Positions 1 through 8,762 are shown, counted from the stretch's first letter. The stretch is DNA of 64,000 nucleotides from Anaerotignum sp. (GCA_020024265.1 JAHHTW010000006.1:25179-89178), one strand, 5' to 3'. Numbers and translations: made by a program. Notes: a model not told the origin generated them from the letters alone.

Positions 1-723
1 AGTGGTTACAGATGCTTTTTCCTTGAGATCTGCAAGACTTTGTTTGCCTTCCAGCTCCAAAACAGCCAACACACGACATTGCCCTGCCATTCGTTGGCTG
101 CGTTCTGCCTTTTGTCGTACCTGCCGCAAAAGCTCCTCATCCTCTGTCAAAGAGAATATCCTGATTTCTTTTTTATATGTGCTGCGATGCGTTTTTTGCC
201 TGAGCGCAATCACCTTCTTTTCTTTCAGACATTGTAATGCATGTGTCACCCGTCCGCCATATTCCCGTTCCAAATCCTGTATCGGCATGGTACCGCCATG
301 CTCCTGTAAAAAATCAAATAATTTCTGCTCACTCTTTGTCAAATTGCTTGGCAAATCCGTTCTCAGCTCCGCATACCAAAGGCTTTTGGTACGGATTCCG
401 GCAGGCATAATTGCCTGAAAGCATTGATTGAGTGTACAAAAATACGTTTTTTTCATCCACTGTGCCAGCGTAAGCATGGTGGGTGTAAAAATCGGTTTGC
501 CTTCATCCAGCACTTCCAAAATCGCTTTGACCTTATTTTCCGGCACCTGCGTTGTTTTTGTCAAAGCAAGTACATAACCTTCCTTCTTGCCATTGCGCTG
601 CCCAAAAGGTACCATCACACGCACGCCCACAGCAATGCTTTGCTCCAGTGCCTTTGGCACAAGGTAGTCAAACAAGCGGTCTACCTTTGCATGATTTGCA
701 TCTATAATCACCTGTGCGTACAT
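1..723 (-). CDS. priA: Primosomal protein N' (PriA), N-terminal part, runs off the left edge
   Basis: This is the first 241 codons of PriA, the superfamily 2 helicase that reloads the replisome at stalled forks. The start ATG at 723 gives MYAQVIID, followed by DRLFDYLVP and GVRVMVPFG, the typical beginning of the PriA 3'-end-binding domain. A winged-helix part follows near residues 130-200 (LTKSEQKLFDFLQ region). The helicase motifs and zinc-binding cysteines would lie beyond the window edge, so they cannot be checked. It is the last visible gene of the yicC-remA-gmk-rpoZ operon. In many Firmicutes coaBC lies between rpoZ and priA; here it does not. The family call rests on the N-terminal signature only. 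Confidence 0.9.
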   Translation of the reverse strand, partial: MYAQVIIDANHAKVDRLFDYLVPKALEQSIAVGVRVMVPFGQRNGKKEGYVLALTKTTQVPENKVKAILEVLDEGKPIFTPTMLTLAQWMKKTYFCTLNQCFQAIMPAGIRTKSLWYAELRTDLPSNLTKSEQKLFDFLQEHGGTMPIQDLEREYGGRVTHALQCLKEKKVIALRQKTHRSTYKKEIRIFSLTEDEELLRQVRQKAERSQRMAGQCRVLAVLELEGKQSLADLKEKASVTT

Positions 724-779
724 ATTCCCTCCATCAAGCTCTCAAAGACTATTCGTTATCATATCTATAATGTCAGAAA

Positions 780-800
780 AGTCGGAGAAATTCTCCGACT
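780..800 (-). terminator. Perfect 10-bp hairpin between rpoZ and priA
   Basis: A perfect palindrome (agtcggagaa, central a, ttctccgact) lies in the 130-base gap between rpoZ and priA. On the minus strand it is followed by CTTTTCTG, a weak U-tract. It may be a partial terminator or an mRNA-processing site that lowers priA relative to the upstream genes. Function is inferred from shape only. Confidence 0.45.
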
Positions 801-853
801 CTTCCAAGTACGCCCATACAATGGATGAAAAACCTGTATGGTGCTGCTTCTGC

Positions 854-1156
854 TTAACCCTCTGTTGCTTCGCTTGCTTGTGCAGCTGCTTCTTCTGTAT
901 CTGCCTGCACTTGCTCTGTCTGTAATTCTTCTGTATAACCCTGACGCACTTTGATTTTCCCTTGATACAGTTCATTGACTGCAATGGAAACCGGCTTATT
1001 CACCTTTGTATCACTTACCAGCATTTCCGCATGGTCTACCAGCTGTCTTGCACGCTTTGCAGCTGCAATAACAATGGTATATCTGCTGGCAATGGTAATA
1101 TCCTCTGCATTTTTTGTAATCACTTCCAGCAAGTCTGTATAAGATGGTCTTAACAT
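854..1156 (-). CDS. rpoZ: DNA-directed RNA polymerase omega subunit
   Basis: Omega binds the beta' subunit and helps assemble and stabilise RNA polymerase. The sequence begins MLRPSYTDLLEVI, contains the family motif region ASRYTIVIAAAKRARQL, and ends in an acidic, Ala/Glu-rich tail, a common variable end. The start is the ATG at 1156, placed 10 bases after AAGGAG; a TTG two codons earlier is possible but too near the ribosome binding site. It begins two bases after the gmk stop, so the two are translationally close. About 100 residues is slightly long for omega because of the tail. Confidence 0.93.
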   Translation of the reverse strand: MLRPSYTDLLEVITKNAEDITIASRYTIVIAAAKRARQLVDHAEMLVSDTKVNKPVSIAVNELYQGKIKVRQGYTEELQTEQVQADTEEAAAQASEATEG

Positions 1157-1158
1157 AA

Positions 1159-1767
1159 TCAAATCTCTCCTTTGAATACCTTTTGAATTTCTTGGTTCCT
1201 ACTGCATTTCATAGTTTCGGCATGCACAATATCCAATATATCCTCCGTTGCCTGTTCTACGGTATCGTTGATGACTACATAGTCATATTTCTGTACCAGT
1301 TCCATTTCTTCAATGGCACGATGAATACGGCGATTGATGGTTTCTTCATCTTCCGTCCCTCTATTTGTCAGTCGTCTGCCGAGTTCTTCCAAATTGGGAG
1401 GTACCAGAAAAATCAGCACACCTTCCGGATACAGCTTTTTGATTTGCAATGCGCCTTGCACTTCGATTTCCAAAATGACGTTTTGCCCCTTTTGCAGCTG
1501 TTCTGTGACATATGCTCTGGGGGTTCCATAGCAATTTCCGCAAAATTCAGCCCACTCCAAAAGCTCCTGATGTGCAATCATTTCCTCAAATTCCTCTTTG
1601 GTGCGAAAGAAATAATGCACCCCATTTTCTTCATATGGTCTTGGTGCCCGTGTTGTGGCTGATATGGAAAGAGAAAAATTTTCTTTCTTTGTCAACTCTC
1701 CCACAATGGTGCCCTTTCCTGAACCGGAAGGACCGGAAATGATCACCAAAAGTCCCTGTTTTTTCAT
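1159..1767 (-). CDS. gmk: Guanylate kinase
   Basis: Cytoplasmic enzyme converting GMP and ATP to GDP and ADP in purine nucleotide supply. Residues 11-19 form the P-loop GPSGSGKGT. The GMP-binding region follows (SISATTRAPRPYEENGVHYFF, near residues 34-54), with the RAIEEME segment and the C-terminal NDTVEQA stretch typical of bacterial Gmk. Length 202 is standard. The ATG at 1767 overlaps the remA stop by four bases, and its ribosome binding site lies inside remA, so translational coupling is likely. The yicC-remA-gmk-rpoZ order is conserved in Firmicutes. Confidence 0.97.
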   Translation of the reverse strand: MKKQGLLVIISGPSGSGKGTIVGELTKKENFSLSISATTRAPRPYEENGVHYFFRTKEEFEEMIAHQELLEWAEFCGNCYGTPRAYVTEQLQKGQNVILEIEVQGALQIKKLYPEGVLIFLVPPNLEELGRRLTNRGTEDEETINRRIHRAIEEMELVQKYDYVVINDTVEQATEDILDIVHAETMKCSRNQEIQKVFKGEI

Positions 1768-2027
1768 GTTATACTCCCCTTCTGTTCTGCTGCAAGGCGG
1801 CTGCCTATGGTTTCCGGCATATTGGGTGAAAGCACCACACTGCTATTATCCATCACAATGACACATCTCGTTTTTCTACCATATGTCGCATCAATGAGCC
1901 TGCTGTTTTCCTTCGCCTCTTGTATGATGCGCTTGATTGGTGCAGACTCCGGACTGATGATCGCAATGATACGGTTTGCAGAAACCACGTTCCCATAGCC
2001 AATATTTAAAAATTGTATCTTATCCAT
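1764..2027 (-). CDS. remA: RemA-family DNA-binding regulatory protein (DUF370)
   Basis: A small 87-residue protein of the RemA/DUF370 family. In Bacillus subtilis RemA activates extracellular matrix and osmoprotection genes by binding DNA as a ring-like oligomer. Family signatures seen are FLNIGYGNVV near residues 6-15, ANRIIAIISPESAPIKR near 17-33, and DATYGRKTR near 46-54, the last one rich in DNA-contacting basic residues. It sits between yicC and gmk, as is usual. Its target genes in this organism cannot be told from the window. Confidence 0.93.
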   Translation of the reverse strand: MDKIQFLNIGYGNVVSANRIIAIISPESAPIKRIIQEAKENSRLIDATYGRKTRCVIVMDNSSVVLSPNMPETIGSRLAAEQKGSIT

Positions 2028-2031
2028 AGAA

Positions 2032-2919
2032 TCACTCCAGATTTTGGATTTGTTCCCGAATTTTTTCGATTTCGCTTTTCAGTTCAATGGTCGCTTTGAC
2101 AATACGAATATCATTCGCCTTGGATGCCATGGTATTGCATTCTCTGTTCATTTCCTGTACAAGAAAGTCCAGCTTTCTGCCCACCTGACCACCATGCTCC
2201 AATATTTCATCCAGCTGCAACAAATGGCTGTCCATTCTTGTCAGTTCCTCATCAATACAGCCCTTATCTGCAAATATTGCAACTTCCATTGCCACACGCT
2301 GTGCATCAATCTGGGGCTGTCCCAAAAGCTCTGTCAAACGATTTTGCAGCTTTTCCTGATATTCCTGAACGACCAAGGGTGCATACTCCTTGACTTCTTC
2401 TATCCGTTCACGGATATATGCGCCTTTTTTCAATATATCCTGTTTCAGGTTTTCGCCTTCTGTGCTGCGCATCCGTACAAACGCTGCAATTGCTGCTTCC
2501 AGCGCAGGCAAAAGTGCTGCCCAAACGACCGCATCCTCCTGCTGTGCTTTTTCTACTGTCAGCACATCCGGAAATTTTGCTGTCAAAGAAAGCAAATCTG
2601 CACCATTGACTGCCAGCAGATTTTCCAGCTCTCTGAGTTTTGCACCATACGCCTGTGCCAAACCGGTATTGAGCTTTACCGTCACATCCGACTCCGCAAA
2701 AGACTCAAATGTAATGTATACGTCTGTTTTTCCACGAAAAATATCTTGCAGCAAACGCTTTTTGATTTTGTCCTCCAAGCTTACCAAGGCCCTCGGAAGC
2801 TTGATATTCATATCATTGTAGCGGTGGTTTACGGACTTGATTTCTACCACAAAGCGGCGATCCTCTGTCAAATATTCCCCACGGCCATAGCCTGTCATAC
2901 TTCTAATATTTGTACACAT
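2032..2919 (-). CDS. yicC: YicC/YloC family endoribonuclease
   Basis: YicC proteins are endoribonucleases that take part in sRNA and mRNA decay; the closest Firmicute name is YloC. The N-terminal signature RSMTGYGRGE is present after a short MCTNI lead, followed by VEIKSVNHRYNDMNIKLPR. The C-terminal DUF1732 segment GRKLDFLVQEMNRECNTMASK is intact. Length 295 is normal. The ATG at 2919 follows AAGGGG by a good spacing. First gene of the operon that continues through remA, gmk, rpoZ and priA. Confidence 0.93.
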   Translation of the reverse strand: MCTNIRSMTGYGRGEYLTEDRRFVVEIKSVNHRYNDMNIKLPRALVSLEDKIKKRLLQDIFRGKTDVYITFESFAESDVTVKLNTGLAQAYGAKLRELENLLAVNGADLLSLTAKFPDVLTVEKAQQEDAVVWAALLPALEAAIAAFVRMRSTEGENLKQDILKKGAYIRERIEEVKEYAPLVVQEYQEKLQNRLTELLGQPQIDAQRVAMEVAIFADKGCIDEELTRMDSHLLQLDEILEHGGQVGRKLDFLVQEMNRECNTMASKANDIRIVKATIELKSEIEKIREQIQNLE

Positions 2920-2974
2920 GTTCTTTCCCCTTTTTTCGTTTCACACCATTGCAATGCGTGCTATAATGGGTTAT

Positions 2975-3003
2975 ATTATATCTGCTTTTTGGCATATATG
3001 CAA
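2975..3003 (-). promoter_or_regulatory. Sigma-A-type promoter for the yicC operon
   Basis: On the minus strand TTGCAT and TATAAT are separated by 17 bases, about 60 bases upstream of the yicC start. The -10 is perfect and the -35 is weak. It is the best candidate in the divergent gap; strength and use are inferred. Confidence 0.6.
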
Positions 3004-3066
3004 TAAAAAACACAAATTGTATCCATTATTTTTAATCAGATTTTAATATTTCTTTTTTTGCCTTGC

Positions 3067-3096
3067 TTGCCCTATGCAAGGAAACCATGATATACT
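3067..3096 (+). promoter_or_regulatory. Candidate promoter for rqcH, overlapping an inverted repeat
   Basis: TTGCCC and TATACT are separated by 18 bases and lie 45 bases before the rqcH start. The -35 lies between, and partly overlaps, the arms of CCTTGC-N9-GCAAGG (3061-3081), which could be an operator or chance. No regulator can be assigned. Confidence 0.5.
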
Positions 3097-3140
3097 ATTT
3101 TTTTGACAACCATCATAATCCATAAAAGGAGGGATGCTCT

Positions 3141-4907
3141 ATGGCACTGGACGGCATTACTACCGCAGCCATCGTATCCGAATTAAAAGATAAATTGCTG
3201 GGTGGACGTATTGACAAAGTGCATCAGCCATTGGCAGACGAAATCCGTTTCTCTGTACGCTCCATGGGCGAAAATTACAGAGTGCTGGCTTCTGCCAACA
3301 CCGCACACCCAAGAATGCATATCACAAAAACCAGCAGGGAAAATCCCATGACTGCACCATTGTTTTGTATGGTACTACGCAAGCATATCGCAGGTGGAAA
3401 AATCGTTGATATCTATCAGCCGGATTTTGAACGCATCATCATACTGAAAATCGAATCGTCCAATGAAATGGGAGATCTGACCATCAAAAACCTCATTTTG
3501 GAAATCATGGGAAAACACAGCAATCTCATTTTGACAGATGAAAATCACAAAATACTGGATTCCATCAAGCGTGTATCTCACGACAAAAGCTCTGTGCGTG
3601 AGGTACTTCCCGGAAAAACCTATGTATTTCCGCCCTCACAAAACAAAAAAAATCCACTGTTCCTAAATGAAACAGAGTTTGGGCATTTGCTGCATAGACA
3701 GGAAGGTATGAAAATACAGGACTTTCTTTATAAATCATATACCGGCATCAGCCCCATTATGGCAGCCGAGTTCTGCTATCGTGCCAATCAGGACGGCTCC
3801 GATGCCTGTCAACAAATGACTGCCCAGCGAGAAGCACAGCTCTTTCAGTCTTTCTCCCATGCTATGGATGCGGTCAAATCCTCACAGTTTCAGCCGCAGA
3901 TTTACTATCAAAAACAGGGTGGCAAAATATTGGATTTTGCCGTATTGCCCATGACGCAATTCGGAACATGCTATGCAAAACCCTTCCATACGGTGTCCGA
4001 AGTTTTGGAAGCATTTTATACCGAACATGACAATGCTGCCCACATCAAACAGAAGGCACATGACACACGCCGTCTTGTTGTGACAAATATTGAGCGTTGT
4101 ATCAAGAAAAAAGAAATCCAGCAAAAAACATTACAGGATGTTTCCGAAAAAGACAAATGGAAACGTTGCGGCGCATTGATTACTGCAAATATCTATGCCA
4201 TTGCACAAGGTGCTACCAAATGCAAGGTCATCGACTTTTACGATACAGATATGCCGGAAATCGAAATTCCGCTTGATCCAACCAAAACACCTTCGGAAAA
4301 TGCACAAAAATATTTCAATAAATACAACAAAGCAAAACGTACCCTTGCCGCATTGGAAATACAGAAAAAACAAAATGACGAAGAACTGCTTTATTTGGAG
4401 AGTGTACTCAATGCTTTGGACACCGTAAAAGACGATGCAGACCTTGTCGAAATCCGTACCGAGCTTGCCGACAGCGGTTTCCTTCGCAGGCAAGCACAGA
4501 AAAAAGGACAAAACAAACCCAAGAAAGCAAAACCGATGCATTTTATATCCTCAGACGGCTATGAAATTCTGGTCGGAAAAAGCAATCTGCAAAATGACGA
4601 GCTTACGTTACGCACCGCAGAAGCAACCGATCTTTGGCTACACACCAAGGATATTCCCGGTTCTCATGTCATCATCCGCACCAATGGACAATCGGATGTG
4701 CCCATCCCAACATTGGAAGAAGCCGCAAACCTTGCGGCATGGTTCAGCAAAGCAAAAAACAGCAGTATGGTACCCATTGACTACACACAGCGTAAAAATG
4801 TCAAAAAACCAAATGGGGCAAAGCCGGGTATGGTCATTTATCTCACAAACAAAACCATATATGTCACACCATCTGAAGAAAAAGTAAATCAAATGAAATC
4901 CGAGTAA
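3141..4907 (+). CDS. rqcH: Rqc2/RqcH-type ribosome quality control protein (NFACT family)
   Basis: RqcH binds obstructed 50S subunits carrying peptidyl-tRNA and directs addition of C-terminal alanine tails that mark nascent chains for degradation. Older names are FbpA and fibronectin-binding protein. The NFACT-N domain starts MALDGITTAAIV and includes DKSSVREVLPGKTYVFPP near residues 150-170. A coiled-coil middle lies near 300-440. The NFACT-R domain FISSDGYEILVGKSNLQND with LWLHTKDIPGSHVII occupies about residues 470-560. Length 588 matches the family. Transcribed alone, divergent from yicC. Confident in the family; the function is from RqcH of B. subtilis. Confidence 0.95.
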   Translation: MALDGITTAAIVSELKDKLLGGRIDKVHQPLADEIRFSVRSMGENYRVLASANTAHPRMHITKTSRENPMTAPLFCMVLRKHIAGGKIVDIYQPDFERIIILKIESSNEMGDLTIKNLILEIMGKHSNLILTDENHKILDSIKRVSHDKSSVREVLPGKTYVFPPSQNKKNPLFLNETEFGHLLHRQEGMKIQDFLYKSYTGISPIMAAEFCYRANQDGSDACQQMTAQREAQLFQSFSHAMDAVKSSQFQPQIYYQKQGGKILDFAVLPMTQFGTCYAKPFHTVSEVLEAFYTEHDNAAHIKQKAHDTRRLVVTNIERCIKKKEIQQKTLQDVSEKDKWKRCGALITANIYAIAQGATKCKVIDFYDTDMPEIEIPLDPTKTPSENAQKYFNKYNKAKRTLAALEIQKKQNDEELLYLESVLNALDTVKDDADLVEIRTELADSGFLRRQAQKKGQNKPKKAKPMHFISSDGYEILVGKSNLQNDELTLRTAEATDLWLHTKDIPGSHVIIRTNGQSDVPIPTLEEAANLAAWFSKAKNSSMVPIDYTQRKNVKKPNGAKPGMVIYLTNKTIYVTPSEEKVNQMKSE

Positions 4908-4947
4908 TTTGCTTTTTTGCCTTGCGCTCCCACAAATCGCACATACA

Positions 4948-4982
4948 TCAAACCCCTTGGGAATACATCCCAAGGGGTTTGA
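4948..4982. terminator. Strong 15-bp perfect hairpin after rqcH, without a U-tract
   Basis: Arms tcaaaccccttggga and its exact complement flank a five-base loop (ataca). It lies 40 bases after the rqcH stop and 30 bases before the stop of the convergent gene at 5013. Neither strand shows a run of T after the stem, so intrinsic termination is doubtful; it may stabilise 3' ends. Confidence 0.55.
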
Positions 4983-5012
4983 CAATGGGGCAACAACCGA
5001 TATCTGAAAGAC

Positions 5013-5387
5013 TTATACCGTGCCAAAAAATTGATGGAGCATATCCATGCACGCAAAGAATCCTTCCGGATAAGCGGAATGTCCCATTGCATGTACTTCT
5101 GTTTTGTCTGTATTTCGGATATGCAATGCCCAGCCATCCCCTGCACACAAACATGCTGCAAACTCACAAAATCCATCCCATTTTTCTATTTCGTATTCCT
5201 GTAATTTTGTATCCAAAATCCGTACTGCATCCATACCAATGCTTTTTTCTATATGTACGGGGAGATCCTCTCTGCATTTTTGAAAATCTATGATGACATC
5301 TGCCGCCTGCACATTGCGCTGCAAACGATACCACGCCATAAAACCATCCTGCTTCCCATAACGAAATGAAAAAGACTCCACTTCCAT
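5013..5387 (-). CDS. Hypothetical protein, 124 residues
   Basis: I do not recognise a named family. The protein looks soluble and mixed alpha/beta: no signal peptide or membrane segment is visible. The C-terminal half (WALHIRNTDKTEVHAMGHSAYPEG, roughly residues 85-109, then a phenylalanine-rich helix) has the shape of small Gram-positive proteins that end in a G-x-x-xYPxG turn plus helix. The ATG at 5387 follows AAAGGG at a workable distance. It stands alone between the convergent rqcH and the rny terminator. Real coding is supported by the ribosome binding site and ordinary codon use, not by homology. Confidence 0.6.
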   Translation of the reverse strand: MEVESFSFRYGKQDGFMAWYRLQRNVQAADVIIDFQKCREDLPVHIEKSIGMDAVRILDTKLQEYEIEKWDGFCEFAACLCAGDGWALHIRNTDKTEVHAMGHSAYPEGFFACMDMLHQFFGTV

Positions 5388-5420
5388 ACTGCTGACACCC
5401 TTTCTTCTGATCGATGATAC

Positions 5421-5456
5421 AAAAAAGCGTCCAAAAGAAAATTTCCTTTGAACGCC
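5421..5456 (-). terminator. Rho-independent terminator after rny
   Basis: On the minus strand an imperfect GC-tipped stem (GCGT...ACGC with an A/T-rich inner helix) is followed directly by TTTTTT. It lies 12 bases beyond the rny stop. Confidence 0.7.
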
Positions 5457-5467
5457 ATTTTTATTTT

Positions 5468-7006
5468 TTATTTCGCATATTCCACTGCTCTTGTTTCACG
5501 AATCATATTGACTTTAATCTGACCGGGATACTTGAGTTCTTCTTCAATTCTCTTTGCAATATCACGTGCAAGCAGTGTCATGCCATCATCGTTGACTTCT
5601 TCCGGTACCACCACGATACGCAGTTCACGTCCTGCCTGAATGGCAAAGGATTTTTCTACCCCCTTGAAGCTGTCTGCAATTTCTTCCAGCTTTTGCAAAC
5701 GCTTGATGTAGGATTCGAGTGTTTCTCGTCTTGCACCAGGTCTTGCAGCGGAAATGGCATCTGCCGCCTGTACCAATACCGCAATGATGCTTTGCGGTTC
5801 CACATCACCATGATGTGCTTCCACAGCATTGATGATAATATTGTTTTCTTTATAGCGCTTCAAAAGACTTACCCCAATGCTGATATGAGAGCCTTCCATT
5901 TCGTGGTCGATACTCTTGCCAATATCATGCAGCAAGCCTGCACGCTTTGCCATATTGACATCTACCCCCAGCTCCGCTGCCATCAAACCAGCCAAATGAG
6001 ATACCTCTATGGAATGTTTGAGTACATTTTGTCCATAGCTTGTTCTGTATTTCAGCTTACCCAGCAAACGGATGATTTCCGGATGCAGTCCATTGACACC
6101 CGTATCAAATGTTGCAGCTTCGCCCTCATCACGAATGATGGTTTCGACTTCTTTTTTCGCCTTTTCCACCATTTCCTCAATACGAGAAGGATGCACACGA
6201 CCATCCACAATCAATTTTTCCAGTGCAATTCTTGCAATCTCTCTGCGAATTGGATCAAAGCCGGACAAAATTACTGCTTCCGGTGTATCATCAATGATCA
6301 GATCAATACCTGTCAATGTTTCCAGCGCACGGATATTTCTGCCTTCACGACCTATGATACGTCCCTTCATTTCATCATTTGGCAGCTGTACCACAGAAAC
6401 CGTGGTTTCCGCCACATGATCCACCGCGCATCTTTGAATCGCATTTGCCACGATTTCACGTGCACGCTTGTCCGCTTCCATTTTCGCTTTACTTTCCATA
6501 TCCTTAATCATGAGTGTTGCCTCATGCTTGACATCAGCCTCTACCATTGTCAAAATTTGATTTTTCGCTTCTTCTGTTGTCAATCCGGAAATACGTTCCA
6601 GCTCTTGCAGTTGTTTTTCGTGCAGCTCTTTTGTAGCTTCTTTCTGCTTCTCCAGCTCCTCAAACTTCCTGCTCATCTGTTCTTCTTTGCGCTCCAAAGA
6701 TTCTGTTTTGCGATCCAGTGCTTCTTCCTTTTGGAACAAACGCCTTTCGCTTCTTTGCAACTCATTTCGTCTGTCACGTACTTCTCTGTCCAGTTCATTC
6801 TTTGCTCTGATACTGTCTTCCTTGGCCTCCAGGAGGATTTCTTTCTTTCTTGCCTCTGCATCTTTTACGGCCTCATCCACAATCTTTTCAGCGCGTTCTT
6901 CTGCCACGCCAACCTTTGCTTCTGCAATACGCTTTCTGTAAAAAATCCCGACAATCATCCCCAGAAGGAGTCCAATCACAGCACAGATAATCGTTATCGG
7001 TTCTAT
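5468..7006 (-). CDS. rny: Ribonuclease Y
   Basis: Membrane-anchored endoribonuclease that starts mRNA decay and cuts riboswitch leaders in Firmicutes. Order: an N-terminal membrane helix (ICAVIGLLLGMIVGIFY), a long charged coiled coil, a KH domain (GRIIGREGRNIRALE), then an HD domain with the metal pair in LLHDIGKSIDHE and the AHHGD segment. Start choice is unusual: the strong GGGAGG is followed eight bases later by an ATA codon at 7006, giving (M)EPITIICAVIG, which aligns with the B. subtilis start MTPIMMVLIS. A GTG at 7015 lies inside the ribosome binding site, and a TTG at 7042 has none. About 512 residues, the usual length. Family certain, start uncertain. Confidence 0.95.
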   Translation of the reverse strand: MEPITIICAVIGLLLGMIVGIFYRKRIAEAKVGVAEERAEKIVDEAVKDAEARKKEILLEAKEDSIRAKNELDREVRDRRNELQRSERRLFQKEEALDRKTESLERKEEQMSRKFEELEKQKEATKELHEKQLQELERISGLTTEEAKNQILTMVEADVKHEATLMIKDMESKAKMEADKRAREIVANAIQRCAVDHVAETTVSVVQLPNDEMKGRIIGREGRNIRALETLTGIDLIIDDTPEAVILSGFDPIRREIARIALEKLIVDGRVHPSRIEEMVEKAKKEVETIIRDEGEAATFDTGVNGLHPEIIRLLGKLKYRTSYGQNVLKHSIEVSHLAGLMAAELGVDVNMAKRAGLLHDIGKSIDHEMEGSHISIGVSLLKRYKENNIIINAVEAHHGDVEPQSIIAVLVQAADAISAARPGARRETLESYIKRLQKLEEIADSFKGVEKSFAIQAGRELRIVVVPEEVNDDGMTLLARDIAKRIEEELKYPGQIKVNMIRETRAVEYAK

Positions 7007-7187
7007 GAAAAACACCTCCCTTAAAATTTTCCAGAACTGCAAATGAAAGATGTCAGTTTCACGTCATTGCCTTCCTTACGCCCCATATTAGGTCAAAAAT
7101 CACGCATACACCATTACTTTTATTCTCATCTGCATTCTTTTTCTTCTTATGATTTTTCTCATAAGTGATGCGATAAACACCCTTTCT

Positions 7188-7216
7188 ATTTTATAGCTTT
7201 TTGGGATACCTGTCAA
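7188..7216 (-). promoter_or_regulatory. Promoter for rny
   Basis: TTGACA, 17 bases, TAAAAT on the minus strand, giving a leader of about 175 bases before rny. A small hairpin (CTTATGA arms, 7147-7166) sits in that leader. The -35 is perfect. The rest of the 7043-7331 gap holds no other feature that I can support, and no clear terminator for rng. Confidence 0.65.
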
Positions 7217-7331
7217 GTCAGTTTTCACATTTTGCCCTGCTCCGATTCGTGCAAACAGTCCAAAAATACAGTGCTTTTTCTCTCTTTATTACCAAAGTTA
7301 TACAAAAAAATGTCATATAAAAGAGATGTTG

Positions 7332-8762
7332 TCACGCTTCTCTTTCCATTTTATACCACCCAAAAGCACTGTTCTGCTCTGGCATCGGAACAATTTCCAC
7401 GCCATATTTCTCCATAATTCTTGTTATAAATATACATTTTTCGCCTGCAAAAGTATGCAATAATCTTTCATCTGCAAAAACGGTCAATTTTTTGCAAATA
7501 GAAGATGCACAAATCTGTTCTGCCTCCCTGTGCATCTGTGCCACAATCCAATCTATGGACATTACCCGCCCACTGCCTTCACAGCTGCGGCACTTTGCAG
7601 TGACCTGCTTTTGCAAAGAAGGTCTTGTTTTTTTGCGTGTCACCTGCATCAAGCCCAGCTCTGTCATTCCGACAACCTGTACTTTGATTCTATCTTTCGC
7701 AACGGCTGCTGTCAGTTCTTTTGTCAGTTCTATGCGATGGCGCTCCTGCACCATATCAATAAAATCAATAATAATAATGCCTGACAAGTTTCTCAAACGC
7801 ATCTGCCTTGCCGCTTCTTTTGCTGCTTCCAAATTCGTTTTATATATGACTTTTTCCAAATCCCCACGTCCTGCTGCCTTTGCGGAATTGACATCTATCA
7901 CCACACAAGCCTCTGTTTCTTCAATCACCAAATATCCACCGCTTTTGAGCCATACCTTGGATGAGAGCGCTCTTTGCATCTTACTTTCGGCATAATATGC
8001 GGAAAACAGCGGGATTTGTTCCTCGTACAGTTCCAAGGATGGTTGATTTTCTCCGTCAAAATCCCCCGTTTGCTTAAGCTGCGCATAGGTTTCGGCATCG
8101 TTAACAGAAAAAACATCCACATCTGCGGTATAAAAATCCCTTGCAGCCTTAAGTGCTGGCTCGTTTTCTTTCCAAAGCAATGCCGGTGCTTTGCGGTATT
8201 TTGCCTGAGAAACCACTTCCCATTTATGCAGCAGCTGTGTCAATTCCTTCCGAAATTCTGCTTCTGTACGTCCTGCGCCATTGGTACGCACAATCACACC
8301 ACAGCTTTCTGGCAACATACTTTTTATCAGCTCCCGTATATTGGCTCTTTCCTGCTCCTGCGTAATCTTTCGAGAAATGCCAATCTCTCCCGGCTCCTGC
8401 GGCAAAAGCACCAGAAACTTTCCCGCAAACGAAATTTGCTGTGTCAATACTGCGCCCTTTGTCCCTACAGCATCCTTTTCTACCTGTACAACAATGCTTT
8501 CTCCTGTCTTTGGTCGATTTTCCTTTGTTGTATCCGATGTCGCCCGGCTGTTACCATAATACCAATACGCATTTTTTCCCACTCCAATATCAATAAATGC
8601 TGCCTGTAAATTCGGAATCACATTGACAATGTTGCCTACGTAGATATTCCCTACCAAACTTTCCCCGCTTTTACTTTCTACATAAAATTCCACCGGCTCT
8701 CCGTCTTCAAGAAGTGCCAGACGAAACAAATTGAGATCCATATCCAATAACACACGTTTCAT
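7332..8762 (-). CDS. rng: Ribonuclease E/G family protein (RNase G)
   Basis: Endoribonuclease of the RNase E/G family, involved in rRNA 5' processing and mRNA decay. The N-terminal S1 RNA-binding domain contains VGNIYVGNIVNVIPNLQAAFIDIG (residues about 37-60). The catalytic core shows VIDVNSAKAAG, and GIIIIDFIDM carries the metal-binding aspartates. The zinc-link CxxC motif is KCRSCEGSGRV. The ATG at 8762 (MKRVLLDMD) follows GGAGG by seven bases; an ATG eight codons upstream is less well placed. Length 476 suits RNase G rather than the longer RNase E. Its stop lies about 290 bases from the rny leader, so two decay enzymes are neighbours. Confidence 0.92.
   Translation of the reverse strand: MKRVLLDMDLNLFRLALLEDGEPVEFYVESKSGESLVGNIYVGNIVNVIPNLQAAFIDIGVGKNAYWYYGNSRATSDTTKENRPKTGESIVVQVEKDAVGTKGAVLTQQISFAGKFLVLLPQEPGEIGISRKITQEQERANIRELIKSMLPESCGVIVRTNGAGRTEAEFRKELTQLLHKWEVVSQAKYRKAPALLWKENEPALKAARDFYTADVDVFSVNDAETYAQLKQTGDFDGENQPSLELYEEQIPLFSAYYAESKMQRALSSKVWLKSGGYLVIEETEACVVIDVNSAKAAGRGDLEKVIYKTNLEAAKEAARQMRLRNLSGIIIIDFIDMVQERHRIELTKELTAAVAKDRIKVQVVGMTELGLMQVTRKKTRPSLQKQVTAKCRSCEGSGRVMSIDWIVAQMHREAEQICASSICKKLTVFADERLLHTFAGEKCIFITRIMEKYGVEIVPMPEQNSAFGWYKMEREA

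Noticed and set aside
742..984. 80-codon frame on the minus strand overlapping the rpoZ end
   Set aside because: Lies in another frame of rpoZ and the hairpin region, is Lys/Gln-rich, and has no ribosome binding site.
2044..3006. 320-codon plus-strand frame opposite yicC
   Set aside because: Shadow of yicC with Cys/Phe-rich composition; runs into the yicC promoter.
5414..7024. 536-codon open frame on the plus strand opposite rny
   Set aside because: Antisense shadow of the RNase Y coiled coil; composition (Cys, Phe, His-rich) and lack of a start signal argue against a gene.
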